Counted from the first letter of the stretch, positions 1-12,184 are shown. The stretch: 64,000 bases of DNA from Limnomonas spitsbergensis (GCA_037349105.1 JAYJMM010000120.1:2439001-2503000); one strand, 5' to 3'. Notes: generated from the letters alone by a model not told the origin. Program-made: numbers and translations.

Positions 1-286
1 GAAGGGATATTGAAGTGGTATACCCAAGGAGACTGGGAGTGGGGGATAAAAAGATGGGGCAGAGGGGAGAGGGGAATGGTGCTTGACGAGACGACTGACA
101 TGGAGGACTCTCAAGCATGAGGGATAAGTTTGCGGAAACAAGCCCAGCAGGGCAATAAATCGGGAAAGCCCAATAGGCCTTCAGACAAGAGTCAAGATTT
201 GTGTTCCAAGAAAGAGGACAGGGTGACTCACTGACGACACATTCAGGGGGAAACACGGTCCAGGGTTTAGCCCCTATTTTACCCAC

Positions 287-1382
287 CAACGTCCCTGTCG
301 TAGTCCTTGGCCACGTTCCCTGACGTCCACGGAATTGCATCTCCCTTGCTGTGCTCCTGCACCCTATCCGCACTGCCCACTCGCTTCAGCCAGCACTGCT
401 GTCCACACTTGGCAGGATCAGAGCACCACACCCAGATGTTGCAGCCTCGGGTGGACTGACAGGACCTGGCGGGCAAAGGTAAGGGAAGCTGGATCAGGCG
501 GGAGAGCAAGCAGGCAGGGAGACAGACAGGAAGATGTTGCAACCCAGGGTGGACTGACAGGACCTGGCGGGCAGGCGGAAAGAGTCCATCCTTGAAATCG
601 TACGACGGGTCAAGGAGAGAAAAACCTCCTCCTGCCCAGCAGGCAACTCTACGAGGTCGGCGACTGACTGCCTCACTTGCAGCATGCTGTCGCGGAGTCC
701 GTCGACAGCGCCCCACGGTTGTTGTTTGAGCTCCCAGGGGCGACGACTTGGCCCCAGTACTCGGAGTTCGCATATTGCGAGGGCAGGCCGCACTCATCTG
801 TATCCTCCCGATTGGCACGTCGGTGGATCACATCAGTGCTCCCTGCATGCCGTAAGACCACATGAGAATGGAAGCAAACAAACTATGATGATGGGCACGA
901 TATACCACTGCTCTGGCCTCACTCAAGGAGGGGTGCCGCTACATGAGTGCTGCATGCTACAACATGCAAACCATAGCCTATGATTGTAAGTCTTTGATTG
1001 CAAAAGTAGGCCATGCTGATAAGGAACCAGAAGCATGTGCATGCAACGCTGGGGATTTGAAATGGTGAGGCCATCTGCTAAGCCCCTGAAACACGACGTG
1101 CACACATTTTGAAAAGGCAAAGTATCAGCGTTAGCACCCATGCTGGCCTCGTGCCAGTGCGGTGTCGCGACACTGCCATGCAGCCCATACGGCAGACTAC
1201 CTAATCTACACTGTTCTACCGGTATTTCGGCCTGAATGGATCAGGAACTCACCAGCCTGATGAGGCGTGCTGATCCCTCTCTGGACGACGATGTACAGGA
1301 CGAAGGAGGAGACAGCGAGGACACCTAAAGTTGCAAATACTTTCCAAGACCTTACAGTTCGTTTCGGCTTAGTGAATTTCAT
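287..1382 (-). CDS. PAN/Apple-cyclophilin membrane protein, copy A (3' end off window)
   Basis: Three exons read leftward: 1253-1382, 677-842 and 287-465, each with GT-AG borders and matching phases. Exon 1 starts at the ATG ending at 1382 and encodes a short basic N-terminus then a hydrophobic stretch (VFATLGVLAVSSFVLYIVV), probably a signal anchor. Exons 2 and 3 encode a PAN/Apple-like Cys-rich module (DEC, ACCKSCQ, GCNIWVWC, CWLKR). Exon 3 is 179 nt, the same as in the complete copy at 12185-15011. Bases 1-36 on this strand match the end of intron 3 of that copy, so exon 4 (start of the cyclophilin domain) lies just outside the window. The intron before exon 3 holds a duplicated exon-start segment near 535-570. 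Function is inferred from family resemblance only. Confidence 0.7.
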
Positions 1383-2384
1383 ATGAATAATTCTTATGAT
1401 GCAGTGCGTTTAGAAACCGGTACCGGTATTTGAATGCATAACGGTGCTCGTCGACTCGTTAGTTTTTACAAATCACGGCAGGATACGTCATTTAAAACCG
1501 TTCGTCCTTGGAGGGCACCTCATTCGAACGTGAAGGGCGTGAGGTCTATTGCATCCTGCATGCTACGCAGACGGGGCTCATATTCAGGACAAGTAATCAG
1601 AGGTGCTGCTGCGCAGCACGAAAAACGGCAGAGCAGTCAGGTATGTGACTTTTCAGAGGGCAGGCGCAGTCAGGCGCGGACGGGGTCACCTGGACCCCAT
1701 GCAAACCCCCTCGCCATGTTGCAGGATTTCAAAATATTTGCCACAACTCTATCGCTGGCTAAGTGCGTGTGTTTACGAATTGCGCAAAGAGAAGCGAAGC
1801 CACAGCTGTCGGCCGTCGCGTGACACCAGGGGACAGGGTGACGACACCTTACGTCATCCGCCGTGATATCCAGCTTTGGTAGCTGAGTTTCTCATTTCTG
1901 CACCTCGGCCTTTGATGTCTGGCAGGAATAACCTTAATAAATACAGCCGGTTCATTTGCGCTGTAGCGAATAAAGTTTCCGGGACGTTCCAGAAACATCG
2001 GGCTGACGGACGGACGGACGGACGGACGGATACGGGGTGACTCTGGGGGCTTCGCCCCAGGGACCTTCGGCCGCCTGGGGGGGCTCTGCCGAAAATACAG
2101 GCGGCAGCAACCTGCTCGGAGCACGCACCCGCTCGGGGCTGCCTAACATTTGAATAATTTACGGCCGATGGGTCGTCGATCCTGAATCGCTGATGGCAGA
2201 TGTGAGATGTGAGACTAAAAGAGTCATCACCACTTGTAATACTGGTTATAGTGTCACCAGAGCTGAACTTCTATGCTGCCCTAGATCATGCCCCCACACC
2301 CCCCCCCCCTTGACCTTTGACCCCTGCATGCCTCTCTGCCTTCAGTCCCTTCACTGTACGTTTTTGCAACATCCACATCAAACG
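1383..2384. other. Intergenic stretch with an ACGG microsatellite
   Basis: This is the upstream side of the leftward PAN-cyclophilin gene. I see no convincing exon. A short (ACGG)n tract lies at about 2006-2030. An open frame at 1434-1823 has no recognisable domain. Confidence 0.4.
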
Positions 2385-3960
2385 TAAAGCTGTCTATATC
2401 TACTATCTGCATGACGTCATTGAGGACCAGTACCATACTCTCCTTTTTGCCCATCGCACACTTCTCCTCCGCAACTTCTTTGATGATGGCCCATGAGGCT
2501 TTACCCCATCTGCACCCCACATCACACTGACCCTCGCTCCTGACACTATGTCTGCAACTCAAGGCCACATTCTTCGTCGATGCAACAATTCACATATGAA
2601 GGCCTCTTTTATCTTCCGCCACAACCAGGGTTACACAGTACGGCCGTATTGGCAAAAAAAACCGTACCGTATCCGTACCGTACCGTACCGTTTGGCCGTA
2701 CCGTACCGCTCGGAACTACCGTATTGTCCATCTTCTGACTAGCCCAGCCAAAAATCCCGTACCGTACCGTACCCGTACCGTACCGTATGACCGTACCGTA
2801 TTTCCGTACCGGGTTACCCTGGCCACAACCAGGCCCTCTGCGATGTCCAAAGTTCTCTCATACCGGTAGGCGGCACAAAAAGTCAAAAGTGGCATATTCA
2901 CATCTCCCTCGATAACCCAGCCCCCCAGCCCATGACATTACCCTTGATCCAGCCCATGACATTGCCCTTGGTTGACCAAACCCATGCATGACATTGCCCT
3001 TGACCATTCCAGGACACCGCTCTCCAGGCCTATAGGCCTGCCTCCTCCTCGATGCTACCTGGCCAATGGTCTCCTCCATGTCAAGTAAGTTACACCTCTG
3101 GGACCTACTTGACAAAGGCTCGACGCATCAGCATCAAACTTTCTCGTTGGAAACTATATGAAGAAGGGGGAGAGGAACAGAAGTGTTATCATCATTGACA
3201 TATGCCGACCTTGTACGATTTGTACGCACTGCTGGATAAACCCTCTCCTAGCCCTAGACCCTCAGGCCACCCTACCCATTGCAGCCGATGAAATGGTTGC
3301 TCCTCCCTTTTCGTCACTTATCCCCTATGCTCTGACCCCCTTCCCCTCATCCTTACATCCACAGTTATCATGATTGGCTTCACTGACTGCCATTTGCTAT
3401 TAAGATACCATGCAACTCTTTCCCTAATTTGGTATAAGAAATGTCCTGTCCCTCTTCTTGTTCAGCAGCAGCAGCGGCTGTTCACAGTCCTGTCTGCCTT
3501 TTCCATCAATTGTCTCTGAAGTAGTTTCCTTGGACATAGTCCGCCACTGCCCCCCCTCGTTCTTAAGAGCCCGCCGTAGATCAATCTTTATCTGAAGGGT
3601 TTACAGGCGAGGCTTACTGTACTGCCCCATGTCCGTGCCCAATGAGCCTTCTCTTCCGTTGCCCAGTAACTCCTCAACATGTTGGGTCCAAAGCCAGGAC
3701 ACATACGCTCAAGTCACACATTGGCCCCATTATGTCAAACTTAGGCTTCTCCACTGGGGCAAAGCTGGAGTACAGGCCACTCCCTATCCCAAGATCATCA
3801 TCTTACAAATCAGCAAATATCAGCCCAGAGTATGGTCAAGCGACATCTGTCTGCTAGTGCACCGGCAGCTAGACTAATAACATCTCCCTCTTCCTTCTAG
3901 TTTCTCCCTTTTGGACGCCCACGCGGCCGAGCTTTGAGCGGGCCCAGAGGTGTAACGTTA
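2385..3960 (+). mobile_element. Decayed retroelement fragment, related to the copy at 63.5-64 kb
   Basis: A stretch at about 2398-2430 reads YYLHDVIEDQ and pairs with FYLHDLIEDK at 63493. The tail at about 3901-3953 (CCCACGCGGCCGAGCTTTGA, then AGAGGTGTA) resembles the last 60 bases of the window. The 63.5 kb copy has a Cys/His cluster typical of the C-terminus of non-LTR reverse transcriptases, so this is probably the same family. The frame here is broken many times, and a MITE has inserted at 2626-2821. The boundaries are approximate. Confidence 0.4.
2626..2821. mobile_element. hAT-type MITE rich in CCGTA repeats
   Basis: A 196 bp insertion starts CAGGGTTAC and ends GTTACCCTG, so the ends are inverted repeats. 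It is flanked on both sides by the same 8 bp, GCCACAAC (2618-2625 and 2822-2829), an ideal hAT-style target-site duplication. The interior is made of CCGTA/ACCGT repeats and has no coding capacity, so it is non-autonomous. Confidence 0.75.
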
Positions 3961-4833
3961 TTGACTAATAACATCTTGGCCTTGCTGGGTGGCACTTTCA
4001 TTAGGGCTGTTCCTGTGGAAAGTAGCTGGAATGACGTGTCAGCCTCAGTCAGGTAAGGGCCTTGATCGTGTTCATTCAGCAGATTTGACTCGGTCATCCT
4101 TTCGTATTCAACAGCCAATCTCCTGAAGACGGAACCAGGTAAGATCTTTACAACGCCATGTCTCTACCAGGGCAGGCACCCATGAGACCGCGTCCCCCCA
4201 AACACTCCTGATTTGAGCAGAGGAAGCTAGCTTGACCCACCTCTTGCTGAACCCCCTAACGAGAAACAAGGAGACATCCGTTGTATCTTCGAAAAATAAC
4301 TCGGGGTATAACTCGAATCACATAGCACATCCATGCTCGGCTATTGAAGCAGGGGGCATCATGTTTCCCAGAAGACAAGCTCTCAAGGGCAAAACGATGC
4401 ATGGCCAAGCCCAAGTAGACATTAACCATCTTGCAATGTGCACCCCCCAACGACCCGCATGATGAGTCGCCTTTCGGTTTTTAGAATACCGATATCTACC
4501 AGAGACACCAGGGGGACACAAACTGCTGGAATATATGGACGGAGGGTCCCTGACATAGATGTAAAGAGTTGAAAAAAACCAAACCAAAACGGCACAGGAA
4601 TACAAATTATTCTGATATAATACCGGTTGTTGTATGATGATACGGTGCGAGCAATTTCTGGTGATTTCAGTACAAGTTGTTTCACAATCCTCTCTGTACG
4701 TATCAGCAGATCTAAAGAAGTGAGGCTCTGCTGGGAGCTCTGGATTTCCTGGCCTCCCCCAAGCACACTCAAGCACTCCTGGCGTGTACTGGACACCAAG
4801 AGTGACACTAGACACTACACTACACATATACTC

Positions 4834-4838
4834 TTACA
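4834..4838 (-). promoter_or_regulatory. Candidate poly(A) signal of the aquaglyceroporin gene
   Basis: TGTAA on the minus strand about 90 nt beyond the stop codon at 4929. TGTAA is the usual green-algal poly(A) signal. Confidence 0.35.
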
Positions 4839-4928
4839 AGTGTTTTCAGTGTTTTTATTCATGGACTCTCTTGGAATATATGGGGGCTCATCAGAATTTA
4901 CCTCGTGGGAGGAGGGGGGGCACTCTGC

Positions 4929-7900
4929 CTACCCTAGATATGTGGTGTTGGGGTACGCGACAATTGGCACTGCCGGCCAGATCCTAGCCTCGATGGCCAT
5001 CACCAAACCAGCAGCTACGCATGCCCCCACCAGCGGGGCAACGACAGGAATCCAGCCGTAGTACCATTCGCTGGGCCCCTTATTGGGGATGGGCAGCAGG
5101 AAGTGCGCAATGCGAGGCCCCAGGTCACGGGCTGGGTTCACCGAGAAGCCGGTCGGGCCTCCGAGGCCCAGCACCTGGCACACGATGTACAGGCCCGCGT
5201 ACAGGGGCATCAGGGCTTCGCCAGCAAAGCCTTGGTTGTTGGTCCGAGTAGCCATCAGCTTCAGGCCGACAATCAGCATCACGGTGGCCATGAACCTGTG
5301 AGTACGCATAACAGAGCTGACTGGTTAATAGCTTTTGCTACAATTCAGCTATACGACCTGGCCATCAGCCGGCAAGGCTAGGTGCAGCAAGGTGCCCTGT
5401 TGCTTGGGCCACCAGCTGCAGGCTGGTCAAGGTTAAACCCTAGCTGGCCCAGTGGTGGCCGTCTGGCGGCCCCTGAGGTAGCCTGGCACGTGCAAGCATG
5501 TAACTGGGGAGTAAGCTGTTGAGGAGGCGAGGAGCGTGACGGCAGTGAGTCAGCATGTGCAATAAGTACGATCTTATGTGCATCATGCCATTATGCATTC
5601 CACGCATCATTTGAGCACAGTGGCTAAAACTTCACAGTGTCACTAATTCACGAAGGCAGCAGATACGCGGATGCTTCGTTTGTCTGCGTAGAAACAGAGC
5701 AACTGGAGCAACTGCAACGCGGCGGTCGTCTGACTTCTGCAATCGACTCACTCTGTTAGGAAGTTGAAGGGTGGCGAGTAGATGGCCGGCCTCGTCGTGA
5801 ACACGGACAGCTTTGCGTTCTGATCTGCGATGATCGCCGCGTCATACAGAGCCATCACACGCTGCCTCTGCATCTCGAGGGCCGCAGCAGCGGCGGCCTC
5901 CGCTGGCGTGGCATTGGGGTCTATCTCCTCGCCCCCCCCCTCCGTGATTGCAGCCCTTGCGATGGTTGGGTTTTTGCGCAGCATGCTGAATGCAGCCGGG
6001 ACCTTCCGGGAGCTCTGCGGTCTGGGCAGTGGCGAGGTGTCCCCCGGCTGCTCCAGCACCACCTCGTCCTCGAAGGAGCCGTGATGCTCCTCCTCCCCCA
6101 CCGGCTTCAGCGCCTCGTCGCGATTTGAATACTTCATGCTCACGGCGGGCTGCAAGGAGTTGGCTTTGGGGACGTTGGAGATATCAGAGCCGGACGGTGC
6201 CCCCTGCAGCGGGGCAGCGGACGCGGCAGCCGCGGCTGCGTAGTACAGCTGCATCTGCGGGGCCACCAGCTGCTCCAGTGTTTCCTGCTGGAAGGCCCGA
6301 CTGATCTGCGACCTGCACCGTCCAGGCACGTTTGCGTTAAGGAGGAGACAAGGTTTTAAGCACAGAAGGGGGGGGGGGGCTGGGGATAGGCTCCTGGTCA
6401 AAGGTACATTGATTCTTGGAACCCCAATGGCCAAGCAAATCATCGTAGTAAGCGTACTCCATTAAAAGGGAGGGGTCAGACCTCGTTTTTTTATGAACAT
6501 CAGCGTTTCCAAGCCGTGGCTGGTACTGAGATCAGTGGCATGGATATTTGAATTTCTTGGCACTGGCTGCGGGTGCAGCTTCAGCACTTACCGGGTCTGT
6601 GTCGCACGCCGCTTAAGGACTGGACCTCCGGACGTACTGCTGCCGGCGTCGTCCATCCATCCGGGAGCCTGGGAAGCGCGCCGGCCAATGTCGGAGCTGC
6701 GCCTGCCCCCAGCCTCAGCATCCTCCAGGGTCAACCTCACCTCCGCGTGGGCCAGATCCGAATTCCTGTGACCAGCGTTTAACTTTTAATATATATATTC
6801 AAATTCAGATGATGGAAAAAGATGAGATAAATGGGGAGAAGGCGCATTTGCTGGCTGTATTTACCAACAGATTCAGAAACTTGCAAAGATGAGTATCAAT
6901 GCAGGAAATAACATGCAGCAGTAACTTGTCAACAGTGACAGGACAGTGCCTGTCCCTGAATTTATATACTGCATGCCTACAGTCCATACCACTACCCGTC
7001 ACAAACAGTGTTTGCTTCAGAGCCCGATAGACAACCTCTGGGGCCCTGCCGCCTGCCGGGCGGCCATCGCAGGGACCAAACATGCCCGGCCCACAGCCAA
7101 TGGCCCAGGCATCAGGCCTTGCTGCGGCACAAGCCCCCCACGGCCGCAGGCTGTGATGCAGCTGATGACTCGCTCCTAAAACTAAACAGTGGACAGTTGC
7201 TGCTCACTTGGCAAAGCTGGGCGAGACAAAAGTCCCCCTACGATCCAGGCCGTCAGGGGCGTCCGATGCCTCTTGATCCTCGTTAATAGGCAGCAGCCTC
7301 TCCTCCTTCCAATCGTCTTGCGGCGCAAACTCGTCGTGGTTGACCGTGTAGTACATCACGTTGGTGGCCACCAGGCGGGCCGCCCGTTTGAGACCCGCAA
7401 AGACCTGGCCAGGCGCGGTGCTGGCCTCTGATGAGGTCTCCGATCCCTCGGAGGGTACCACTGGGCCACTACTACCAAGGATATCGTGGTCACCAGAGGT
7501 TGCGACACCCAGGCCGCCGCTGGCGCCCGCCTGAGTCTTTCGGCGCTTACGCGACATTTTCTTCTTGAGCCCCTGCGCCCACGGTCATAGTTTGCGGAAT
7601 TGTGGTTCAGAGACAAGTAGCGTCATTGGCAAGGCTAAGATGTGGTTTAAATCTGAGTTTGTGACACCTGTGTGCCGAGCCACCCCACCTCCCTTGGTCA
7701 TCTGTCCAAGGTAACATTATCACAAAAAGATACCTGTACCCCGTGACCACGCCCATCCATGTAACTGCCTGGCCAACCCACTCCAACGAATTCTGGGAAA
7801 TCGTACCGAGAGCCAAGGGTTGTGAGGGTTGTATGAGACAATCTCAATCCCGGTCTTGGTCAGCGCATCACGGTTTCGAAGCAGGTTGTCAGAGTTGTTT

Positions 7901-8682
7901 TGCGCAGGCGGCTCAGGTACTGTCTTGAAGTGAGGCAGCCAGTGCAGCCAGGTGCACACTGCACCTAAGAAGGCCCCCACCATCTGAGGAAGTAAAAACG
8001 ATCATCAGTCATACAGGCAGGGCATCTCCCAGCCACAGCAGGCCAGGGTCAGGCACATGCTTCAGCCAGTGTGCATGTTGAAGAGCATGTCCAGCAAGTG
8101 GCAATGCAAGTAAGAAATTCAAAAACTATGCAGGTGCACGTTCCTACCTGAGAAGCCGACAGGGCCAGGAACTCTTGAAAATTGATGTTGCCCATGACCA
8201 GATCCGCCAGGCAGAGCGCCGGGTTGAGGTTCGCACTGACATGACCGAACATGACGCCGGGTACAAAGAAAGCAAGGCCATACCCCATTGCGATCCAGCC
8301 GAAGCCCATCGACTGACCCTTGGCTCCTGGGAGCAACGCGTTGGCTATCACCTGGGAGGCAATCGAAGGGAGGACTTAAGGTTGCAGGTTCCTTTTTCAT
8401 AATGACAAGATCATAAGACATGTATCGATGTTCTTATCAAGCCACTATCTGAAAGATAAACTGCACTGTCTTGTCTGTCTGGCAACGTGAGGTTTCTGTC
8501 AGAGCACTACCGACTGCCGACAGGCAGCTGCAACACACCGAGCATCCCAAGTAGATGCCGAACAATGTCCCCAGCAATTCAGTGACACATTTTGTGCCGA
8601 GAGTAAACACGATGGGAACGACTTCAGTGCTCATTCTTGTAGCCAAGGCCGACCGGATACTAGACGAGGTAGCGTGGCTCAA
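4929..8682 (-). CDS. Aquaglyceroporin (MIP family) with a giant loop insertion
   Basis: A membrane channel expected to pass glycerol or water. The seven exons are 8539-8682, 8148-8351, 7807-7983, 7208-7572, 6592-6765, 5752-6312 and 4929-5295, all GT-AG with continuous phase, giving 663 codons. The first half has TM1 (ELLGTLFGIYLGCSV) and the first NPA box (SANLNPAL, about residues 91-93). The last exon has the second NPA box (GFSVNPARDLGPR, about 595-599). The Asp after NPAR and the preceding GF are GlpF-like and favour an aquaglyceroporin over a pure water channel. Family members are usually near 250-300 residues. Here exons 4-6 add about 366 residues between TM3 and TM4, with a basic cluster (KKKMSRKRRKT), an Ala run, and RRSS, RRAS and RRAT motifs. 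The start is the first in-frame ATG; a second lies 16 codons in. Introns carry SINE-like repeats. Confidence 0.85.
5337..5500 (+). repeat. SINE-like dispersed repeat
   Basis: A diverged copy in the last intron of the aquaglyceroporin gene: GCTACAATTCAGCTA, GGTGCAGCAAG, GCTTGGGCCACCAGC, GGTCAAGGTT, GGCCCAGTGGTGGCCG. Better copies are at 11325 and 25130. Confidence 0.6.
7005..7185 (-). repeat. SINE-like dispersed repeat (inverted copy)
   Basis: The minus strand carries the family core: GTTTGGTCCC near 7075, a GCCGTGGGGG block near 7140, and GCATCACAGCC. It lies in an intron of the aquaglyceroporin gene. Confidence 0.55.
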
Positions 8683-10227
8683 ATAACGAGCAACTCTCTG
8701 AGGCTCTGATACAGGCGGCCGATAGCTGAAGCATCAGTAAGCTTGAAAGCAAACCAACTTGACGTAGAAGCTTCGCACACATTTGCGGGCGACAAAGTTT
8801 TCACGGTCAACATCCTCGACAGCAGCAGGGTAGGGTTGCAGGCAGGCCAAAAGGCCAGTAGGCGCAGGCGTTCGCGTAATCGGGGTGTAAGGGATCAATA
8901 GCATTCACCTTTATTGGTAGTCATTGGGCGTGACGACTGGCGTATCGAGACATGGTCGGCCCACAGACTGCCCTAAAGTGCATCGAAGGCCACCTCGGAC
9001 GTCACGCATCATGATAGGAGTACCTTGGGAGTACACAATGGCAACCCCCTGATAGCAACCAATACAGCAGTGAAGTCTCTCCCGGCCTCATCCATTCACA
9101 CTACCTGGCCCTTTCGAACATGCCTTACGCTCGTATACCGTGGGCGTTTTCTCCTGTCGGGGTTTTCGCAATTACAACGACCATGAGGGGCCATTGGCCT
9201 GCTTTGATGGGCCAGCGCTTCGGTCAAGTGGTGCCTAACGAAGCTTCAAAGTCTGATCAAGTGTCAAAATAGTTTCCTGTAGGACAGCTGCTAGCCTGCG
9301 ACCTGCCTGCCTTACGTAGACTGACATGCACGCCATCTACCATCCTAGGCCGGCCGTGTAGATCCCTGCTGCTGCTATTATGCAAGCTCTAAACTCGTTT
9401 GTACTTGGTGCTCTGCCCTGGACGGCATCATGATCAGTTGGATGGCCGTCAACCACAGGCCTGGTGGTGTGCTGAAGCAACGGTGCGAGCTCAGGTCGAC
9501 TCCAAATTTACAAAACCTTACAGCCTGACGGGAGGCCAGAGCCAATTTTAGTCTGCTTGGCTACTCCGTGTGTTAGATTCGTCCCCGCCTGTGGCCAAGG
9601 TTTTTGTTGGTGCAGCATGTCCTGATACCTGAGCCTCCCACTCTCGGCAAGCCATGCTGCGGCCAACCGGTGGCTGTCTGACAGTCCCTAAATGTCATCT
9701 GCTCACTCGAATAGCACTGGGAGGGATCCTTGTTCGCCCGCATCATCACCTTGTCTAGCTCTCTTCACCTGGGTGCCCAGCCACAGATATTTTTGCATGA
9801 GGATCAAGGGCGGCTAATGGGTCATGAGGCTGCATCATGCACCTCTGCCTCAGGACATATCTCCGGCAGTACACCTCGAAACGTCATATTGATATTAATC
9901 AGTGCTCAACTTCAACCTGATTGGCTGTGATGTGAAGAGCGACAACGGCCCCTAAGGCCTCCTGGAAGTCGTGAGAGTCGCTGGAAAGACAATTAAAACA
10001 CACCAAGACTTTACTCAATGGAATGTGACACAGTTCCCTGTCACTAACACTTTACTCGTGTATGATACAGAACACAGTTCCACTGTTTCAGCACATGCTG
10101 CAAAACCAGCAGCATGGCAATCATACATTTCTGTCAAAGCTGCTGACTGTCTGTCGGGGCAGACCCAACACTTTTTATACATGTTGGTACTGAAAAGCTC
10201 ATCTCTCCCCCCTCTGCCTCCCCCCAG
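8683..10227. other. Gene-free stretch upstream of the aquaglyceroporin
   Basis: It lies between the aquaglyceroporin start and the first surviving exon of the broken cyclophilin copy. It should contain the aquaglyceroporin promoter. I looked for exons 1-3 of the PAN-cyclophilin family here (the CNIWVWC and CWLKR motifs) and found none. Confidence 0.4.
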
Positions 10228-11019
10228 CCTTCTTGCCGGCAGTGGATCCCACAATCAGCACGGTGGCACTGACCACCTCACGTGGCATCATCCGGATCCG
10301 TCTACTTCCCAATTGGTCGGAGAGATCGGTCGACTATGTGCGGCGATTGGCCATGATAGGAGGCCTCTGTACACCGCAATTTGGATTCTACCGGGCAGAG
10401 CCAGGGTTCCTGCTGCAGGTGAGGCGTATCTGATTGCTGTGTAATATGTACATCCACGCAGCTATGGCAAGTAGAATGCATCATGCAACAGATTAGCCAT
10501 CAGGGCACGAACCCAGGTTGCATTCTACAAGCGGCACATTGTCTTATAACAGGAGTGTTCGAAATGTGGAACCGCGAGACGGTACGAGCAAATTGTGTTT
10601 ATTACCTGTCGACATGCCTGCACCTCCTCGAGACATAACTTGCATTCAAGCCGCGTGACTGTGTGTGGACGCCTGGACAGCTTTTGCTTGACGTTTGCTG
10701 TGCATGCACCTTCACAGGGCTTCATGCAGGCCTACATCCCCGCTAACAACATCACCACGCCTGGGCCCAAGCTCATGGAGCGAGGCGACATAGGCTGGGC
10801 AGGGGGCTCAGCAGGCCCCCAATTTTTATCTTCTTGCACAGCGATCCAGCCAAAGACTGAAACCATGACAACACCGTATGGGGGGAGGTGGCAGGTCAGG
10901 GGAGCATGGTGGTGGTGGAGAAGGTTGTGGCATTGCCAGCGGTGGGAGAGAAGCCAGGGGACATGATAATGATGTCAAAACGGGAGGCATTCACAGTTTC
11001 TGTTGAACGCAAGGTGTAA
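10228..11019 (+). pseudogene. Cyclophilin half of a PAN-cyclophilin gene, frameshifted (copy B)
   Basis: Two exons, 10228-10418 (191 nt, same length as exon 4 of the intact copy) and 10718-11019, align with exons 4 and 5 of the gene at 12185-15011. Exon 4 is intact and includes FYRAEPGFLLQ. In exon 5 one base is missing after the TTTTT at about 10827-10831 relative to the intact copy. Read in the ancestral frame, the codon matching the cyclophilin active-site Trp is TGA (AAAGACTGA). Downstream the ancestral frame stays open to a TAA at 11017-11019. Exons 1-3 are absent upstream. A retained splice variant cannot be excluded, but a pseudogene is the simplest reading. Confidence 0.75.
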
Positions 11020-12184
11020 ATCATCGGGAAGCTTGGTTCTGATTTACTCCATACGTCGGGGTGGATGGCAATTTTTGTTTAGGTATCCTCGTCATGGCCA
11101 AGAAGGCGGATGCCCTCCATGCAAGTTTAGAACGATGAATACCCGCTGGGCCCTGGTGAACGCTCGGCCGTGTGGGGCTGGTAGGGGATGAGCAAGCTCA
11201 AATCCAGCAACATGGTACATGTGAGGGCAGCAAATGAGCTGAAGCGCATTACCGCATGCAAGATGTTCGCGGAGAGCCCTTGGGCAGCTTCAGGGTGCAA
11301 TGCTGGTGCTTTCCACTGATCATTTTAACGTGCTTCAGCTACAATTCAGCTACATCACGACATACGGCTGTGGGGGTCTGGTGCAGCAAGCCCTAAAGAT
11401 CGGGCCACCGGCCGTAGGCCGGTCAAGGTTTGGTCCCAGTCGGCCCAGTAATGGCCGCCCTGTGGCCCTCCAAAGGTGCTCTGGCAATAACTAAAATAAA
11501 CACTGCTCCTCTCTAACAGTCAAAACTAACAACCATGAGTCGTGACAGGGCCTCAGCCACTCGCATACCATATGCATGTCATGTGAAATTGTACAGTCCA
11601 GCTGAGCGTCACAATTGATGCATGGGACAGGTGCTCGCAAACCGGTACCAGGACAAAAATGATGTCCCATGATGCCTCACCATGGGGAAGCCTGCCCAAT
11701 TTATGAAGTACGGACTTATCCATGCTGAATGATAGATGGTTGTGAGCAGGTTGTGAGTGGTGTGTGGGTCTGCCCATCCCTTCCAAGCTCTTGACAACAT
11801 GATGACCTGTAGATTTCACCGGTAAGTTGAAGGAGGTTCCTGATTTGTCAATGCTCTGCCAAGAGAATGATGAGAACAGCATTTCGATGTGGGCAGTTAG
11901 GGCATCTGAGTCGGCATCAGACCAGATGGGAAAAGTTTCCCAAGAAGAAAGTGTCAAAGATCCCAAGGACCAGCATCCTACGAGCCATATCAGCATTCTG
12001 ATGTCGACAACCTGCCGGTATCATCTCCTTTCTTCCTCAGGATGATAGCTGGACGAAACTCAATGCCAAAAAGTGTGGAATTCCCTTCGTATGAATGCTC
12101 GAATTTATCGAGCTTCAAAATTGCGTTGTCCTTAGAGGTAAACATATTTTTGCTATCGATAACCGTAATTAAAGCTGCTAAAAT
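11020..12184. other. Intergenic stretch between cyclophilin copies B and C
   Basis: It contains one SINE-like repeat (11325-11505) and otherwise nothing I can assign. An open minus-strand frame at 11553-11996 has no recognisable features. The 3' part should hold the promoter of the gene starting at 12185. Confidence 0.35.
11325..11505 (+). repeat. SINE-like dispersed repeat (good copy)
   Basis: It begins GTGCTTCAGCTACAATTCAG, carries TGGTGCAGCAAG and GGTCAAGGTTTGGTCCC, and ends ACTAAAATAAACACTG. The two internal blocks loosely resemble Pol III A and B boxes about 45 bp apart, which hints at a tRNA-derived SINE. This is inference. Confidence 0.65.

Noticed and set aside
1434..1823. 129-codon open frame
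   Set aside because: No domain, no splice partner, and it lies in the upstream region of a divergent gene.
4318..4827. 169-codon minus-strand frame after the aquaglyceroporin
   Set aside because: It overlaps the expected 3' UTR and resembles no family; probably chance.
11553..11996. 147-codon minus-strand frame
   Set aside because: No recognisable motif and no support from neighbouring exons.
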